Below the pieces are notes generated by a model, which saw only the letters and a list, made by a program, of their open reading frames with translations, was not told the DNA's origin and searched no databases. Positions 1 through 6,192 of a DNA stretch of 15,091 nucleotides are shown piece after piece; position 1 is the stretch's first letter; each line of letters starts with the position of its first letter. The translations under genes were made by a program, and so were the position numbers. Source of the stretch: Asticcacaulis sp. (GTDB taxonomy: Bacteria > Pseudomonadota > Alphaproteobacteria > Caulobacterales > Caulobacteraceae); NCBI RefSeq assembly GCF_020217185.1, contig NZ_JAIWNX010000064.1, positions 1-15,091 of the forward strand. Direction: 5' to 3'.

Positions 1-1077
1 AAGCCTGACTGGCGTCTCGATACGGTCGAAATCAACGGCACGCCGGTGCGGGTTCAGGTGGTTGAGGACTGGGCCTCGCCGTGGTGCAAGCTGATCCGTT
101 TTCAGCGCGACCCGACCGATCTGCGGCGCGCCGGGGTCAAAAAACCTGCCCCTGCTGTGCTGGTCGTGGCGCCCCTGTCCGGTCACTACGCCACCCTGCT
201 GCGCGGTACGGTGCAGGAATTCCTGCTCGATCACGATGTCTATGTCACCGACTGGGTCAATGCCCGTCAGGTGCCGGTTCTGGAAGGGCGTTTCGACTTC
301 TACAGCTTTATCGACCATGTACGCGACATGTTGCGGGCCATTGGCGCGCGGGCGCACGTCGTCGCCGTTTGTCAGCCGGGGCCGCCGGTGCTGGCTGCAG
401 CCTGCCTGATGTCAGAGGACAAAGACCCGCTGCGTCCGGCCTCCATGACCTTTATGGGCTCCCCGATTGACGCCCGCTATAATCCGACCGTGACCAATGA
501 TCTGGCGCAGGAAAAGCCGTTCACCTGGTTCAAGTCGAACATGGTCCACACCGTGCCGCCGCCCTATCCGGGCGTAGGCCGTCGCGTCTATCCGGGCTTT
601 GTGCAGCTCTATTCCTTTATGAGCATGAACGAGGAGCGGCATAAGGACGCCCACTGGGCCTATTTCAACTCGCTGGTCGATGATGACGGCGACGGTATCG
701 AAAAGCACCTCGAATTTTATGATGAGTACCTGTCGGTGCTCGACCTGACCGAAGAATTTTACCTTCAGACCATCGACCTGGTGTTCCAGAAGTTCGCCCT
801 GCCCAAGGGGGAGCTGATCCATCATGGCCGCCCGGTCCGCCTTGAGGCCGTGACCGATATCGCCCTGATGACGGTCGAAGGCGAAAAGGACGACATTTCC
901 GGCGTCGGTCAGACTCAGGCCGCCCATGAGATGTGCAAGAACATCCCGCAGGAGATGCGCGAGCTTTATGTGCAGCCGGGGGCGGGCCACTATGGCGTGT
1001 TCAATGGCCGCCGTTTCCGTCAGGAAATCTATCCGCGCATCCGCGACTTCATCGCCCGCAGCGAGGCCGCTCTTTAG
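1..1077 (+). CDS. phaZ: Intracellular polyhydroxyalkanoate depolymerase, 3' part (5' end outside window)
   Basis: Cytoplasmic alpha/beta-hydrolase that degrades stored polyhydroxybutyrate granules to hydroxybutyrate units. The reading frame is open from base 1 (KPDWRLDT...), so the GTG at 46 is internal and the gene starts upstream. The 358 visible residues are roughly 50-60 short of the ~400-430 usual for the family. The nucleophile-elbow segment AVCQPGPPV carries Cys (codon 370-372) where most lipases have Ser; intracellular PhaZ enzymes of the Ralstonia type are known to use Cys. The likely acid lies in VEGEKDDISG (Asp codons 889 and 892) and the catalytic His in GAGHYGVFNG (codon 988-990), so the triad looks complete. 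The C-terminal GHYGVFNGRRFRQEIYPRIRDFI is typical of the family. The TAG stop lies inside the left arm of a strong hairpin (1073-1118). Product confidence is high; physiological role is inferred from the family. Confidence 0.93.
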   Translation, partial: KPDWRLDTVEINGTPVRVQVVEDWASPWCKLIRFQRDPTDLRRAGVKKPAPAVLVVAPLSGHYATLLRGTVQEFLLDHDVYVTDWVNARQVPVLEGRFDFYSFIDHVRDMLRAIGARAHVVAVCQPGPPVLAAACLMSEDKDPLRPASMTFMGSPIDARYNPTVTNDLAQEKPFTWFKSNMVHTVPPPYPGVGRRVYPGFVQLYSFMSMNEERHKDAHWAYFNSLVDDDGDGIEKHLEFYDEYLSVLDLTEEFYLQTIDLVFQKFALPKGELIHHGRPVRLEAVTDIALMTVEGEKDDISGVGQTQAAHEMCKNIPQEMRELYVQPGAGHYGVFNGRRFRQEIYPRIRDFIARSEAAL

Positions 1078-1118
1078 AGCGGGATGACTTTAAAATGGAT
1101 TTTTCATCCCGCTCTAAA
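1073..1118 (+). terminator. 15-bp-stem hairpin overlapping the phaZ stop codon, probable terminator/repeat
   Basis: A perfect 15-bp inverted repeat has arms 1073-1087 (TTTAGAGCGGGATGA) and 1104-1118 and a 16-nt AT-rich loop. It is followed by TTTT at 1119-1122. The left arm includes the TAG stop of phaZ. The stem is GC-rich at its centre and A/T at its base, as in a bidirectional intrinsic terminator. The short T-run makes efficiency uncertain. The AGAGCGGGATGA arm also resembles intergenic palindromes dispersed in many alphaproteobacterial genomes, so it may be part of a composite repeat with 1129-1178. Confidence 0.6.
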
Positions 1119-1128
1119 TTTTCGCTTT

Positions 1129-1178
1129 GTCGCGCAATTTTTTCCGAAAAGTGGTTTCCACTTTATCGGATTGCGCTT
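1129..1178 (+). repeat. Dispersed REP-like intergenic repeat, copy 1
   Basis: A ~49-bp element begins GTCGCGCAATTTTTTCCG and contains an imperfect palindrome, CCGAAAAGTGG then CCACTTTATCGG. It matches the reverse complement of 4381-4429 with only a few substitutions and one T-run indel. It resembles the short palindromic intergenic repeats common in alphaproteobacteria. It ends 3 bp before the first possible start of the next gene and so occupies that gene's 5' region. Confidence 0.8.
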
Positions 1179-1181
1179 TAA

Positions 1182-1904
1182 GTGTTGGGACTGAAAAGGG
1201 CAAAACCGGCCTATGAGGCGGGTCAGGTCATCGACTGCGGTGACTTCCGTCTGCGTCTGAAGGTCAATGCCCGCGCCCGCCGTATGTCTTTGCGCATCGA
1301 TAACAAGACGGGTGAGGCGGTGGTGACCGCGCCGCGCCCGCGTGATCTGGCTCAGGCCGTCGATTTTGCCCTCAGCCGCGCCCAGTGGATCATCGAACAT
1401 CAGGCGGCGCGGCCCCACAGGCTGTTCTTCACGCCCGACAGCGATATTCCCTATCTTGGGGCGCAACTGCGTCTGGTTCACTCAGGCAATGCGGCCGCCG
1501 CGCGCATGGTGGGCGGCGTTCTGACCGCGGGCGGCGAGGGCGAGGCCTTCCACCGCCGCATCGAGCGCTTTTTGCGCAAAGAGGCGCTGGAGTTTGCCCA
1601 GACCCATACGGAGATCTACGCGCAAAAGCTCGGCTATGCCGATGTGAAGGTGTCGCTGTTCGACGCCAAGGGCCGCTGGGGCTCGTGCACGCCGGGGCGC
1701 AAGGCCATCCGCCTGAGCTGGCGGCTGATCCTCGCGCCGGAGCCGGTCTTTGCTTATGTCTGCGCCCACGAAGCCGCGCACCTGCGTCATCCCGACCATT
1801 CCGACCGCTTCTGGGCCGAGGTCGAAGGGCTTTATGGCGACTACCGCGCGGCCCGCCGCTGGCTGAAGACCGAGGGCGTGCAGCTCTTTGCCTATGGGGC
1901 TTGA
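1182..1904 (+). CDS. YgjP/DUF45-type putative zinc metallohydrolase
   Basis: A 240-residue cytoplasmic protein of the YgjP-like metallopeptidase family (DUF45; SprT/WLM-like fold). The conserved GRWGSC segment is at residues 164-169. The zinc-binding motif HEAAH is at 196-200 and is followed by the family signature HPDHSDRFW. His196 and His200 would bind zinc, Glu197 would be the catalytic base, and the downstream His-x-x-His-Ser stretch would supply the third ligand. Substrates of this family are not established. An in-frame TAA at 1179-1181 forces the start to be at or after GTG 1182. No clear Shine-Dalgarno is present because the dispersed repeat lies directly upstream, so the exact start (GTG 1182, TTG 1185 or later) is uncertain. 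It ends 20 bp before the ArsR operator-like dyad. Confidence 0.85.
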   Translation: MLGLKRAKPAYEAGQVIDCGDFRLRLKVNARARRMSLRIDNKTGEAVVTAPRPRDLAQAVDFALSRAQWIIEHQAARPHRLFFTPDSDIPYLGAQLRLVHSGNAAAARMVGGVLTAGGEGEAFHRRIERFLRKEALEFAQTHTEIYAQKLGYADVKVSLFDAKGRWGSCTPGRKAIRLSWRLILAPEPVFAYVCAHEAAHLRHPDHSDRFWAEVEGLYGDYRAARRWLKTEGVQLFAYGA

Positions 1905-1924
1905 CTCATCGTTTTAACGCGCGT

Positions 1925-1960
1925 ACTTAACCGATAAGTTATTTAACATTTCGGTTAAGT
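1925..1960. promoter_or_regulatory. 36-bp concentric dyad, candidate operator of the ArsR gene
   Basis: Outer arms ACTTAACCGA (1925-1934) and TCGGTTAAGT (1951-1960) are perfect 10-bp inverted repeats. An inner palindrome GTTATTTAAC (1938-1947) shares exactly the same centre (1942/1943). Only two of the intervening pairs fail. The dyad ends 2 bp before the ATG of the ArsR gene and occupies the place where a ribosome binding site would be. A weak promoter candidate, TTGACT at 1901-1906 with a poor -10 TACTTA 17 bp downstream (1924-1929), would put the dyad over the -10 and start. Autorepression by the adjacent ArsR protein is the natural inference. No protein-site match is proven. Confidence 0.6.
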
Positions 1961-1962
1961 GT

Positions 1963-2361
1963 ATGCCTGCGTCTCCCGACCACCTGTCTGTGACCCTCAA
2001 TGCCTTGGCCGATCCGACGCGCCGGGCCATTCTGGCGCGGCTGTCGCTGGGCGAAACGACGGTCAATGATCTGGCGGAACCGTTCGATATGAGCCTGCCG
2101 GCGGTGTCCAAGCATCTGAAAGTGCTGGAAAAGGCCGGTCTGATCAGCCGGGGCCGTGAAAAGCAGTGGCGGCCCTGCCGGCTGGAACCGGAACCGCTGA
2201 AGGAGGTCGATATGTGGCTCGCCAAGTATCGCGCCATGTGGGAGGCGCGGCTTGACCGGCTGGAGGCCTATCTGACCCAGCTTCAGGCCGCCGCCGATAC
2301 GCCTGCGCTGCCGGTGGTCAAAGACAAACCCGATGATACCCCAAAGGATGACCGCACATGA
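1963..2361 (+). CDS. ArsR-family winged-helix transcriptional regulator
   Basis: A 132-residue small dimeric DNA-binding repressor. Residues 8-90 form the ArsR winged-helix domain: ALADPTRRAILARLS is the classic N-terminal helix, SLPAVSKHLKVLEKAGLI is the recognition helix, and SRGREKQWRPCRL is the wing. There is no ELCVCDL-type metal site and only one Cys, so it is unlikely to be a metal sensor. It fits the common alphaproteobacterial class of ArsR genes placed next to AHSA1/SRPBCC genes, whose effectors are mostly unknown. The charged tail (KDKPDDTPKDDRT) looks disordered. ATG 1963 has no evident Shine-Dalgarno, since the dyad 1925-1960 sits there; initiation on a very short leader is possible. 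Its stop overlaps the next start (ATGA at 2358-2361), implying translational coupling. Confidence 0.92.
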   Translation: MPASPDHLSVTLNALADPTRRAILARLSLGETTVNDLAEPFDMSLPAVSKHLKVLEKAGLISRGREKQWRPCRLEPEPLKEVDMWLAKYRAMWEARLDRLEAYLTQLQAAADTPALPVVKDKPDDTPKDDRT

Positions 2362-3308
2362 TCACCCTGGCCCCCCGCCCCTCGGCCATGCTGTCGGATT
2401 TCGAGGTGACCTTCCCCAGCGAAATCGACATCGTGATGTTCCGCACCTTCAAGGCGCCGCGCGCTCTGGTCTGGGAGATGTGGACCAAGCCGGAGCACGT
2501 GCGCCAATGGTGGGGCCCGCACGGTTTCCACAACGACACCTGTGAGATGGATGTGCGTCCCGGAGGCCGCTTTCGCCTTGGCATGGCGGCTCCGGACGGT
2601 ACGCCCTGTCCCTGCGAAGGCACCTTTGTCGAAGTCATTGCGCCGGAACGGCTGGTCTATGAAGGGATGCCGCATCTTCATCCGTGTGGCTCCGGCCTGC
2701 CGCCGGAATCGCGCGTGACCATTACCTTCAAGGAAGAGGGGGCGGGCACCCGCCTGACCCTGCACGCGCGCCTCCTGTCGCCGGAATGCAAGGACGCCGC
2801 CATTGAACAGGGCTTTGCCGTCGGCTGGGCCGATGCCTTTGAACGCATGGAGACTTTGATGTCCGAGCTATCCTCCGGGTTTGAGATTGTGACTTCGCAC
2901 CGTTATGCCGCGTCGCCGGAAGCCCTGTTTGCGCGGTTTGCCAATCCGCAGCACCTTAAGCAGTGGTGGGGGCCGGACGGCTTTACCAACTCCATCCCGG
3001 TGTTTGAGTTCCGCGAAGGCGGCGAATTTCGCATTATCATGCACGGGCCGGACGGGCGCGATCACGACAATCACAAGCGTTTTGTCGAGATCGTTGAGAA
3101 CCAGCGTATCGTCTTCGATCACCTTCAGCCGACGCATCAGTTTCGTATGACGGTCGAATATGTCGCGGACGGCGATCATACTGACATGATCTGGCGCATG
3201 GATTTTGCACCCTCCGAACAGGAGGAACTGCTCAAGACCTTCATTCCGCAGGCCAATGAACAGAACTTCCTGCGTCTGGAGACCTATCTGAAAACCGGGA
3301 AAATTTGA
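2358..3308 (+). CDS. Tandem double AHSA1/SRPBCC-domain protein
   Basis: A 316-residue protein with two complete AHSA1-type SRPBCC (START-like) domains: residues ~12-155 (RTFKAPRALVWEMWTKPEHVRQWWGP, then GGRFRLGM) and ~172-312 (HRYAASPEALFARFANPQHLKQWWGP, then GGEFRIIM). Single-domain members are usually ~140-165 residues, so this is a fusion or internal duplication. The two halves share the W-x-x-P-E-H/Q-x-x-x-W-W-G-P core but are clearly diverged. The fold encloses a deep hydrophobic cavity; ligand and activity are unknown. The start overlaps the ArsR stop by 4 bp, so the gene is probably co-expressed with and controlled by that regulator. There is no signal peptide, so it is cytoplasmic. 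The linker METLMSELSSG contains Met codons that may be remnants of a once separate second gene. Confidence 0.9.
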   Translation: MITLAPRPSAMLSDFEVTFPSEIDIVMFRTFKAPRALVWEMWTKPEHVRQWWGPHGFHNDTCEMDVRPGGRFRLGMAAPDGTPCPCEGTFVEVIAPERLVYEGMPHLHPCGSGLPPESRVTITFKEEGAGTRLTLHARLLSPECKDAAIEQGFAVGWADAFERMETLMSELSSGFEIVTSHRYAASPEALFARFANPQHLKQWWGPDGFTNSIPVFEFREGGEFRIIMHGPDGRDHDNHKRFVEIVENQRIVFDHLQPTHQFRMTVEYVADGDHTDMIWRMDFAPSEQEELLKTFIPQANEQNFLRLETYLKTGKI

Positions 3309-3318
3309 GGGGGCGACT

Positions 3319-3852
3319 ATGCTGACGTTTATTCTGGGCCTGATCGGCCTTGCCATTGCCGGGGTGTTGCTGGTCGCCGCCTTACGGCCCAACCACTTCC
3401 GGCTTCAGCGCACGGCGACCATCGCGGCGTCGCCGGAGGCTATCTATGCCGAACTGGAAGACCTGCGCCGCTGGCAGACATGGTCGCCGTGGGAAGATAT
3501 CGACCCGGCGCTGCGCCGTACCTATAGCGGCCCCGCCACCGGCACGGGGTCTGTCTATGAGTGGGCGTCAGATAATGCCAAGGCCGGTGAAGGCCGCATG
3601 ACCATCACCGAAGCCCGTGTGCCGAGCAAGCTGGTCATACAGCTCGACTTTATCAAGCCCATCCGCGCCACCAATACCGCCGAATTCACCCTGCAAGCGC
3701 AAGACGGCGGCACCGTGGTGACCTGGGCCATGTATGGGCCATCGCCCTTTGTCTCGCGTCTGTTCGGCCTGATCTTCAATATGGACAAGATGATCGGGGC
3801 GGATTTCGAAAAAGGCCTGTCACGCCTCAAAGCGCTGACGGAAAACCGATAA
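3319..3852 (+). CDS. Membrane-anchored SRPBCC (polyketide cyclase-like) protein
   Basis: A 177-residue protein. Residues 1-22 (MLTFILGLIGLAIAGVLLVAAL) form one N-terminal transmembrane helix. The rest is a SRPBCC domain of the polyketide cyclase/dehydrase type: RTATIAASPEAIYAELEDLRRWQTWSPWEDIDP near 31-63 is the family's N-terminal signature. By analogy with YCF48-free homologues of this layout, the domain would sit at the membrane face, probably to bind or hand over a lipid-like molecule; this is inference. A strong Shine-Dalgarno (GAGGGGG, 3308-3314) precedes ATG 3319. It starts 10 bp after the double AHSA1 gene and is followed 21 bp later by the VOC gene, in the same apparent operon. Confidence 0.87.
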   Translation: MLTFILGLIGLAIAGVLLVAALRPNHFRLQRTATIAASPEAIYAELEDLRRWQTWSPWEDIDPALRRTYSGPATGTGSVYEWASDNAKAGEGRMTITEARVPSKLVIQLDFIKPIRATNTAEFTLQAQDGGTVVTWAMYGPSPFVSRLFGLIFNMDKMIGADFEKGLSRLKALTENR

Positions 3853-3873
3853 ACCCCAAGAGGAGAACGTGCC

Positions 3874-4311
3874 GTGCGTATTGATGTCTATCTGAGTTTC
3901 AATGGCCAATGCGCCGAAGCCTTCGCCTTTTATCAGTCCGTGCTGGGTGGCGAACTGATGACCTTCCCGTTTTCCGCCGCGCCCGACATGCCCGTTGATC
4001 CGGCCTTGAAGGACTGGGTCATGCACGCCACCCTGAATACGGGTGACGGGATCATTCAGGGCGCGGACTGCCCGCCGGAATACGGTCCGTCCAACCCGTC
4101 CGGCTTCTGCGTGTCCATTCAGCCCCATACCGTCGAAGAGACGCAGCGCATCTGGGACGGCCTGACGAAAGAGGCGAAGGCGGTGAACATGCCGCTTGCG
4201 CCCACCTTCTGGTCGCCCCTGTTCGGCATGTTTATCGACAAATATGGTCAGCCGTGGATGATCAATACGGTGGCTGACGAAGCCTTCGTCGCTGCCAACA
4301 CTCCACAATAA
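3874..4311 (+). CDS. PhnB-like VOC (glyoxalase/bleomycin-resistance fold) protein
   Basis: A 145-residue cytoplasmic protein of the vicinal oxygen chelate superfamily, PhnB-like subgroup. The opening MRIDVYLSFNGQCAEAFAFYQSVLGGEL is the standard PhnB N-terminus. The second beta-alpha-beta module (FCVSIQPHTVEETQRIWDGL, then FWSPLFGMFIDKYGQPWMIN) is also typical. The family has no agreed reaction; many members lack a full metal site, and function here is unknown. The start is GTG 3874, with Shine-Dalgarno AAGAGGAG ending 8 bp upstream. No in-frame ATG gives the conserved N-terminus, so GTG is well supported. It is the last gene before a hairpin- and repeat-bearing 191-bp gap. Confidence 0.9.
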   Translation: MRIDVYLSFNGQCAEAFAFYQSVLGGELMTFPFSAAPDMPVDPALKDWVMHATLNTGDGIIQGADCPPEYGPSNPSGFCVSIQPHTVEETQRIWDGLTKEAKAVNMPLAPTFWSPLFGMFIDKYGQPWMINTVADEAFVAANTPQ

Positions 4312-4336
4312 CAACACTCACAAAACAAGAATCCCT

Positions 4337-4370
4337 GCCGCCCTTCCGTGACCCGGAAGGGGAGGGCGGC
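4337..4370 (+). terminator. GC-rich hairpin after the VOC gene, possible terminator
   Basis: The arms GCCGCCCTTCCG (4337-4348) and the segment 4354-4370 pair as CCTTCCG/CGGAAGG around a TGACC loop and continue as GCCGCC/GGCGGC after an asymmetric bulge. It lies 26 bp past the VOC stop. There is no T-tract, so it is not a textbook intrinsic terminator. It may stall polymerase or protect the 3' end of the ArsR-led transcript. It resembles common alphaproteobacterial CTTCCGGG-type intergenic hairpins. Confidence 0.45.
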
Positions 4371-4380
4371 GCTGTGTCTA

Positions 4381-4429
4381 GAGCGTAATCCGATAAAGTG
4401 GGCACCACTTTTCGGAAAAATTGCGCGAC
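4381..4429 (-). repeat. Dispersed REP-like intergenic repeat, copy 2 (inverted)
   Basis: Reading the minus strand, 4429 to 4381 reproduces the repeat at 1129-1178: GTCGCGCAATTTTTCCG, AAAAGTGG, then CACTTTATCGGATTACGCTC. Differences are a one-base shorter T-run and a few substitutions. The internal imperfect palindrome (CCGATAAAGTGG against CCACTTTTCGG) is kept. With copy 1 it brackets 1179-4380 as inverted repeats. Confidence 0.8.
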
Positions 4430-4442
4430 TAAACAAAAACTT

Positions 4443-4481
4443 AGAGCCATTCAGCGGCTCAACTTAGCCGACGAATGCTCT
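4443..4481. repeat. Imperfect inverted repeat upstream of the AHSA1 gene
   Basis: The arms AGAGCCATTC (4443-4452) and GAATGCTCT (4473-4481) pair with one bulged C around a 20-nt loop. A smaller GAGCC/GGCTC pairing inside it competes. It directly follows repeat copy 2 and may be part of the same composite repeat. The rest of the 191-bp gap (4312-4502) holds no credible gene. AAAGGA (4489-4494) is the ribosome binding site for the next gene. Confidence 0.4.
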
Positions 4482-4502
4482 AATTCTCAAAGGAAATGAA
4501 AA

Positions 4503-4991
4503 ATGACCCCGCAACCCGCTACTCCGATTGCCGAGCGTGAACTGGTGCTGGAACGCCTGTTGAAGGCCCCCCGCGCGCTGGTCTGGCGCTGCTGGACCGA
4601 CCCGAAGCTGCTGGCCGAATGGTTCTGCCCCAAGCCGTGGTATATTGATCAGGTCGAACTGGACGTGCGCACAGGTGGCAGCAATGCCTTCGTCATGCAC
4701 GGACCCAATGGCGAGATCGTCCCCAATCGCGGCGTCTATCTCGAAGTGATCGAGAACGAAAAGCTGGTCATGACGGACGCCTACGTGACGGCGTGGGAGC
4801 CCTCGGAAGCCCCCTTCATGACCGCCATCATCACGCTGGAAGACACACCCGAAGGCCATACGCGCTATGTCGCCAAGGCCCTGCACTGGTCGGTCGAGAC
4901 GCGCCAACAGCACGAACAGATGGGCTTTCATGAGGGCTGGGGCATTGCCACCGATCAGCTCGAAGCCCTCGCCCAATCCTTAAACGCATAG
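4503..4991 (+). CDS. AHSA1/SRPBCC-domain protein
   Basis: A 162-residue single-domain AHSA1 (activator of Hsp90 ATPase homologue 1-like) SRPBCC protein, of normal length for the family. The signature ERLLKAPRALVWRCWTDPKLLAEWFCP occupies ~18-44. DVRTGGSNAFVMHGPNGEIVPNRGVYLEVIENEKLVMTD follows as the central beta-sheet, and a C-terminal helix HEQMGFHEGWGIATDQLEALAQSL closes the cavity. It is cytoplasmic, with unknown ligand; the AHSA1 name does not imply Hsp90 partnership in bacteria. A Shine-Dalgarno AAAGGA lies 8-13 bp before ATG 4503. The YceI gene starts 7 bp after its stop, so the two are probably co-transcribed. Confidence 0.9.
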   Translation: MTPQPATPIAERELVLERLLKAPRALVWRCWTDPKLLAEWFCPKPWYIDQVELDVRTGGSNAFVMHGPNGEIVPNRGVYLEVIENEKLVMTDAYVTAWEPSEAPFMTAIITLEDTPEGHTRYVAKALHWSVETRQQHEQMGFHEGWGIATDQLEALAQSLNA

Positions 4992-4998
4992 GTGACCC

Positions 4999-5694
4999 AT
5001 GCGGCTTCTGCCCTTTACCTTCGGCCTTCTGGTGATGAGCGCCGGACTGACGGCCTGTTCGCAGCCGCCGGCGGAGACAACACCAGACGCTTCCGCTCCC
5101 AAGCCCGCCCCCGCCACGCCGGTGTCCAAAGACTTCCCGGCGGGTCTCTACAAACTCGATACCTCGCACGCCAGCCTGACCTTCACGGTCAGCCATCTCG
5201 GCTTTTCGACCTACACGGCGGGCTTCGACCGTTTCGATGCGACGCTGGAGATCGACCCTTCTCACCCGGAAGCGGCCAAACTCAGGGCCACGGTCGATGT
5301 CAAATCGCTCGACCTGCCCGCCCCGCCCAAAGGCTTCCACGACAGCCTGATGTCAGCGCAGTGGTTCGATGCGGCGACACATCCGCAAATGACCTTTGTC
5401 TCTACGAAGATTGAAAAGACCGGCGATTATTCGGCGAAGATTTACGGTGACCTGACCCTGCGCGGCGTCACCAGGCCGGTGGTACTCGATGCGGTGCTTA
5501 ACGGCGGCTATGCCGGGTTTGCCCCCTATGACCCCAATGCCCGTATCGGATTTTCGGCCAGGGGTGAGATCAAGCGTTCAGACTTCGGCATGGCCTTTGG
5601 CATTCCGGAACCGGGCAGCACGATGGGTGTCGGTGACACGGTCGGCATCGTCATTGACGCCGAATTTTCCGGCCCGCCGCTCAAGGCCAAGTAG
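4999..5694 (+). CDS. YceI-family lipoprotein
   Basis: A 231-residue protein. Residues 1-19 are a lipoprotein signal peptide with lipobox LTAC, and Cys20 is the predicted lipidated residue. A Pro/Ala-rich linker (~21-45) follows, then a YceI domain (~48-228) starting GLYKLDTSHASLTFTVSHLGFSTYTAGFDRFDATLEID. The domain contains the conserved LRGVTRPVVLDA and IGFSARGEIKRSDFGM strands. YceI proteins are lipocalin-like beta-barrels; some homologues bind polyisoprenoids such as ubiquinone precursors. Here the lipid anchor would hold the barrel in the periplasm at a membrane. The ligand is not shown by the sequence. It lies 7 bp after one AHSA1 gene and 11 bp before another, so it is part of a small operon of lipid-binding-type folds. 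Confidence 0.93.
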   Translation: MRLLPFTFGLLVMSAGLTACSQPPAETTPDASAPKPAPATPVSKDFPAGLYKLDTSHASLTFTVSHLGFSTYTAGFDRFDATLEIDPSHPEAAKLRATVDVKSLDLPAPPKGFHDSLMSAQWFDAATHPQMTFVSTKIEKTGDYSAKIYGDLTLRGVTRPVVLDAVLNGGYAGFAPYDPNARIGFSARGEIKRSDFGMAFGIPEPGSTMGVGDTVGIVIDAEFSGPPLKAK

Positions 5695-5705
5695 GAGGAC
5701 GCCCC

Positions 5706-6188
5706 ATGACCCGTTCGATGACCCCGCACACTATGCGCCTGACCCGCGACCTGGCCTTTCCGGTCGAAACCGTCTTCAAGGCGTGGTCGGACCCGGTGGC
5801 AAAGGCTCAGTGGTTCACCGGCCCGTCGGACTGGGAAAGCGACCCGCACGCGCTTGATTTCCGCATCGGCGGGCATGAGCGCAGCAGCGGCGGCCCCAAG
5901 GGACAGCCGCGCCACATCATGTCGGCCGTCTTTCACGATATTGTACCGCCCGAAGACGGGCCTCAAGGCAGAGTAGCGCGCATTATCTCCAGCTTCACCA
6001 TGCATGTGGGGGACGCCCTGCTCACGGTTTCGCTGCTGACGCTGGAATTCAGCACCACGGCGACCGGTTCACGGCTGAGCCTGACCGAGCAACTGGCCTT
6101 CCTCGACGGCTGCGACCACATTGCCGACCGCCAGGCCGGAACCCATGCCCTGCTCGATATGCTGGAAGCGTGGCTGAACAGACAGTAG
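5706..6188 (+). CDS. AHSA1/SRPBCC-domain protein
   Basis: A 160-residue cytoplasmic SRPBCC protein of the AHSA1 type. Its N-terminus, LTRDLAFPVETVFKAWSDPVAKAQWFTGPSDWE, is the family signature. FRIGGHERSSGGPKGQPRHIMSAVFHDIVPPE and a C-terminal helix (IADRQAGTHALLDMLEAWL) follow. Proteins of this subgroup often sit beside ArsR regulators. No catalytic residue can be assigned and the ligand is unknown. A good Shine-Dalgarno (AGGAGG at about 5693-5698) precedes ATG 5706, 11 bp after the YceI stop. The stop is only 4 bp from the end of the convergent LytTR gene, with no terminator between them. Confidence 0.88.
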   Translation: MTRSMTPHTMRLTRDLAFPVETVFKAWSDPVAKAQWFTGPSDWESDPHALDFRIGGHERSSGGPKGQPRHIMSAVFHDIVPPEDGPQGRVARIISSFTMHVGDALLTVSLLTLEFSTTATGSRLSLTEQLAFLDGCDHIADRQAGTHALLDMLEAWLNRQ

Positions 6189-6192
6189 AAGC

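Noticed and set aside
412..990. 192-codon minus-strand open frame opposite phaZ
   Set aside because: It lies fully inside phaZ and has no domain or ribosome binding site.
1179..4380. Composite transposon bounded by the inverted repeats
   Set aside because: There is no transposase, no target-site duplication was seen, and the repeats look like common REP-type intergenic elements; kept only as a rearrangement question.
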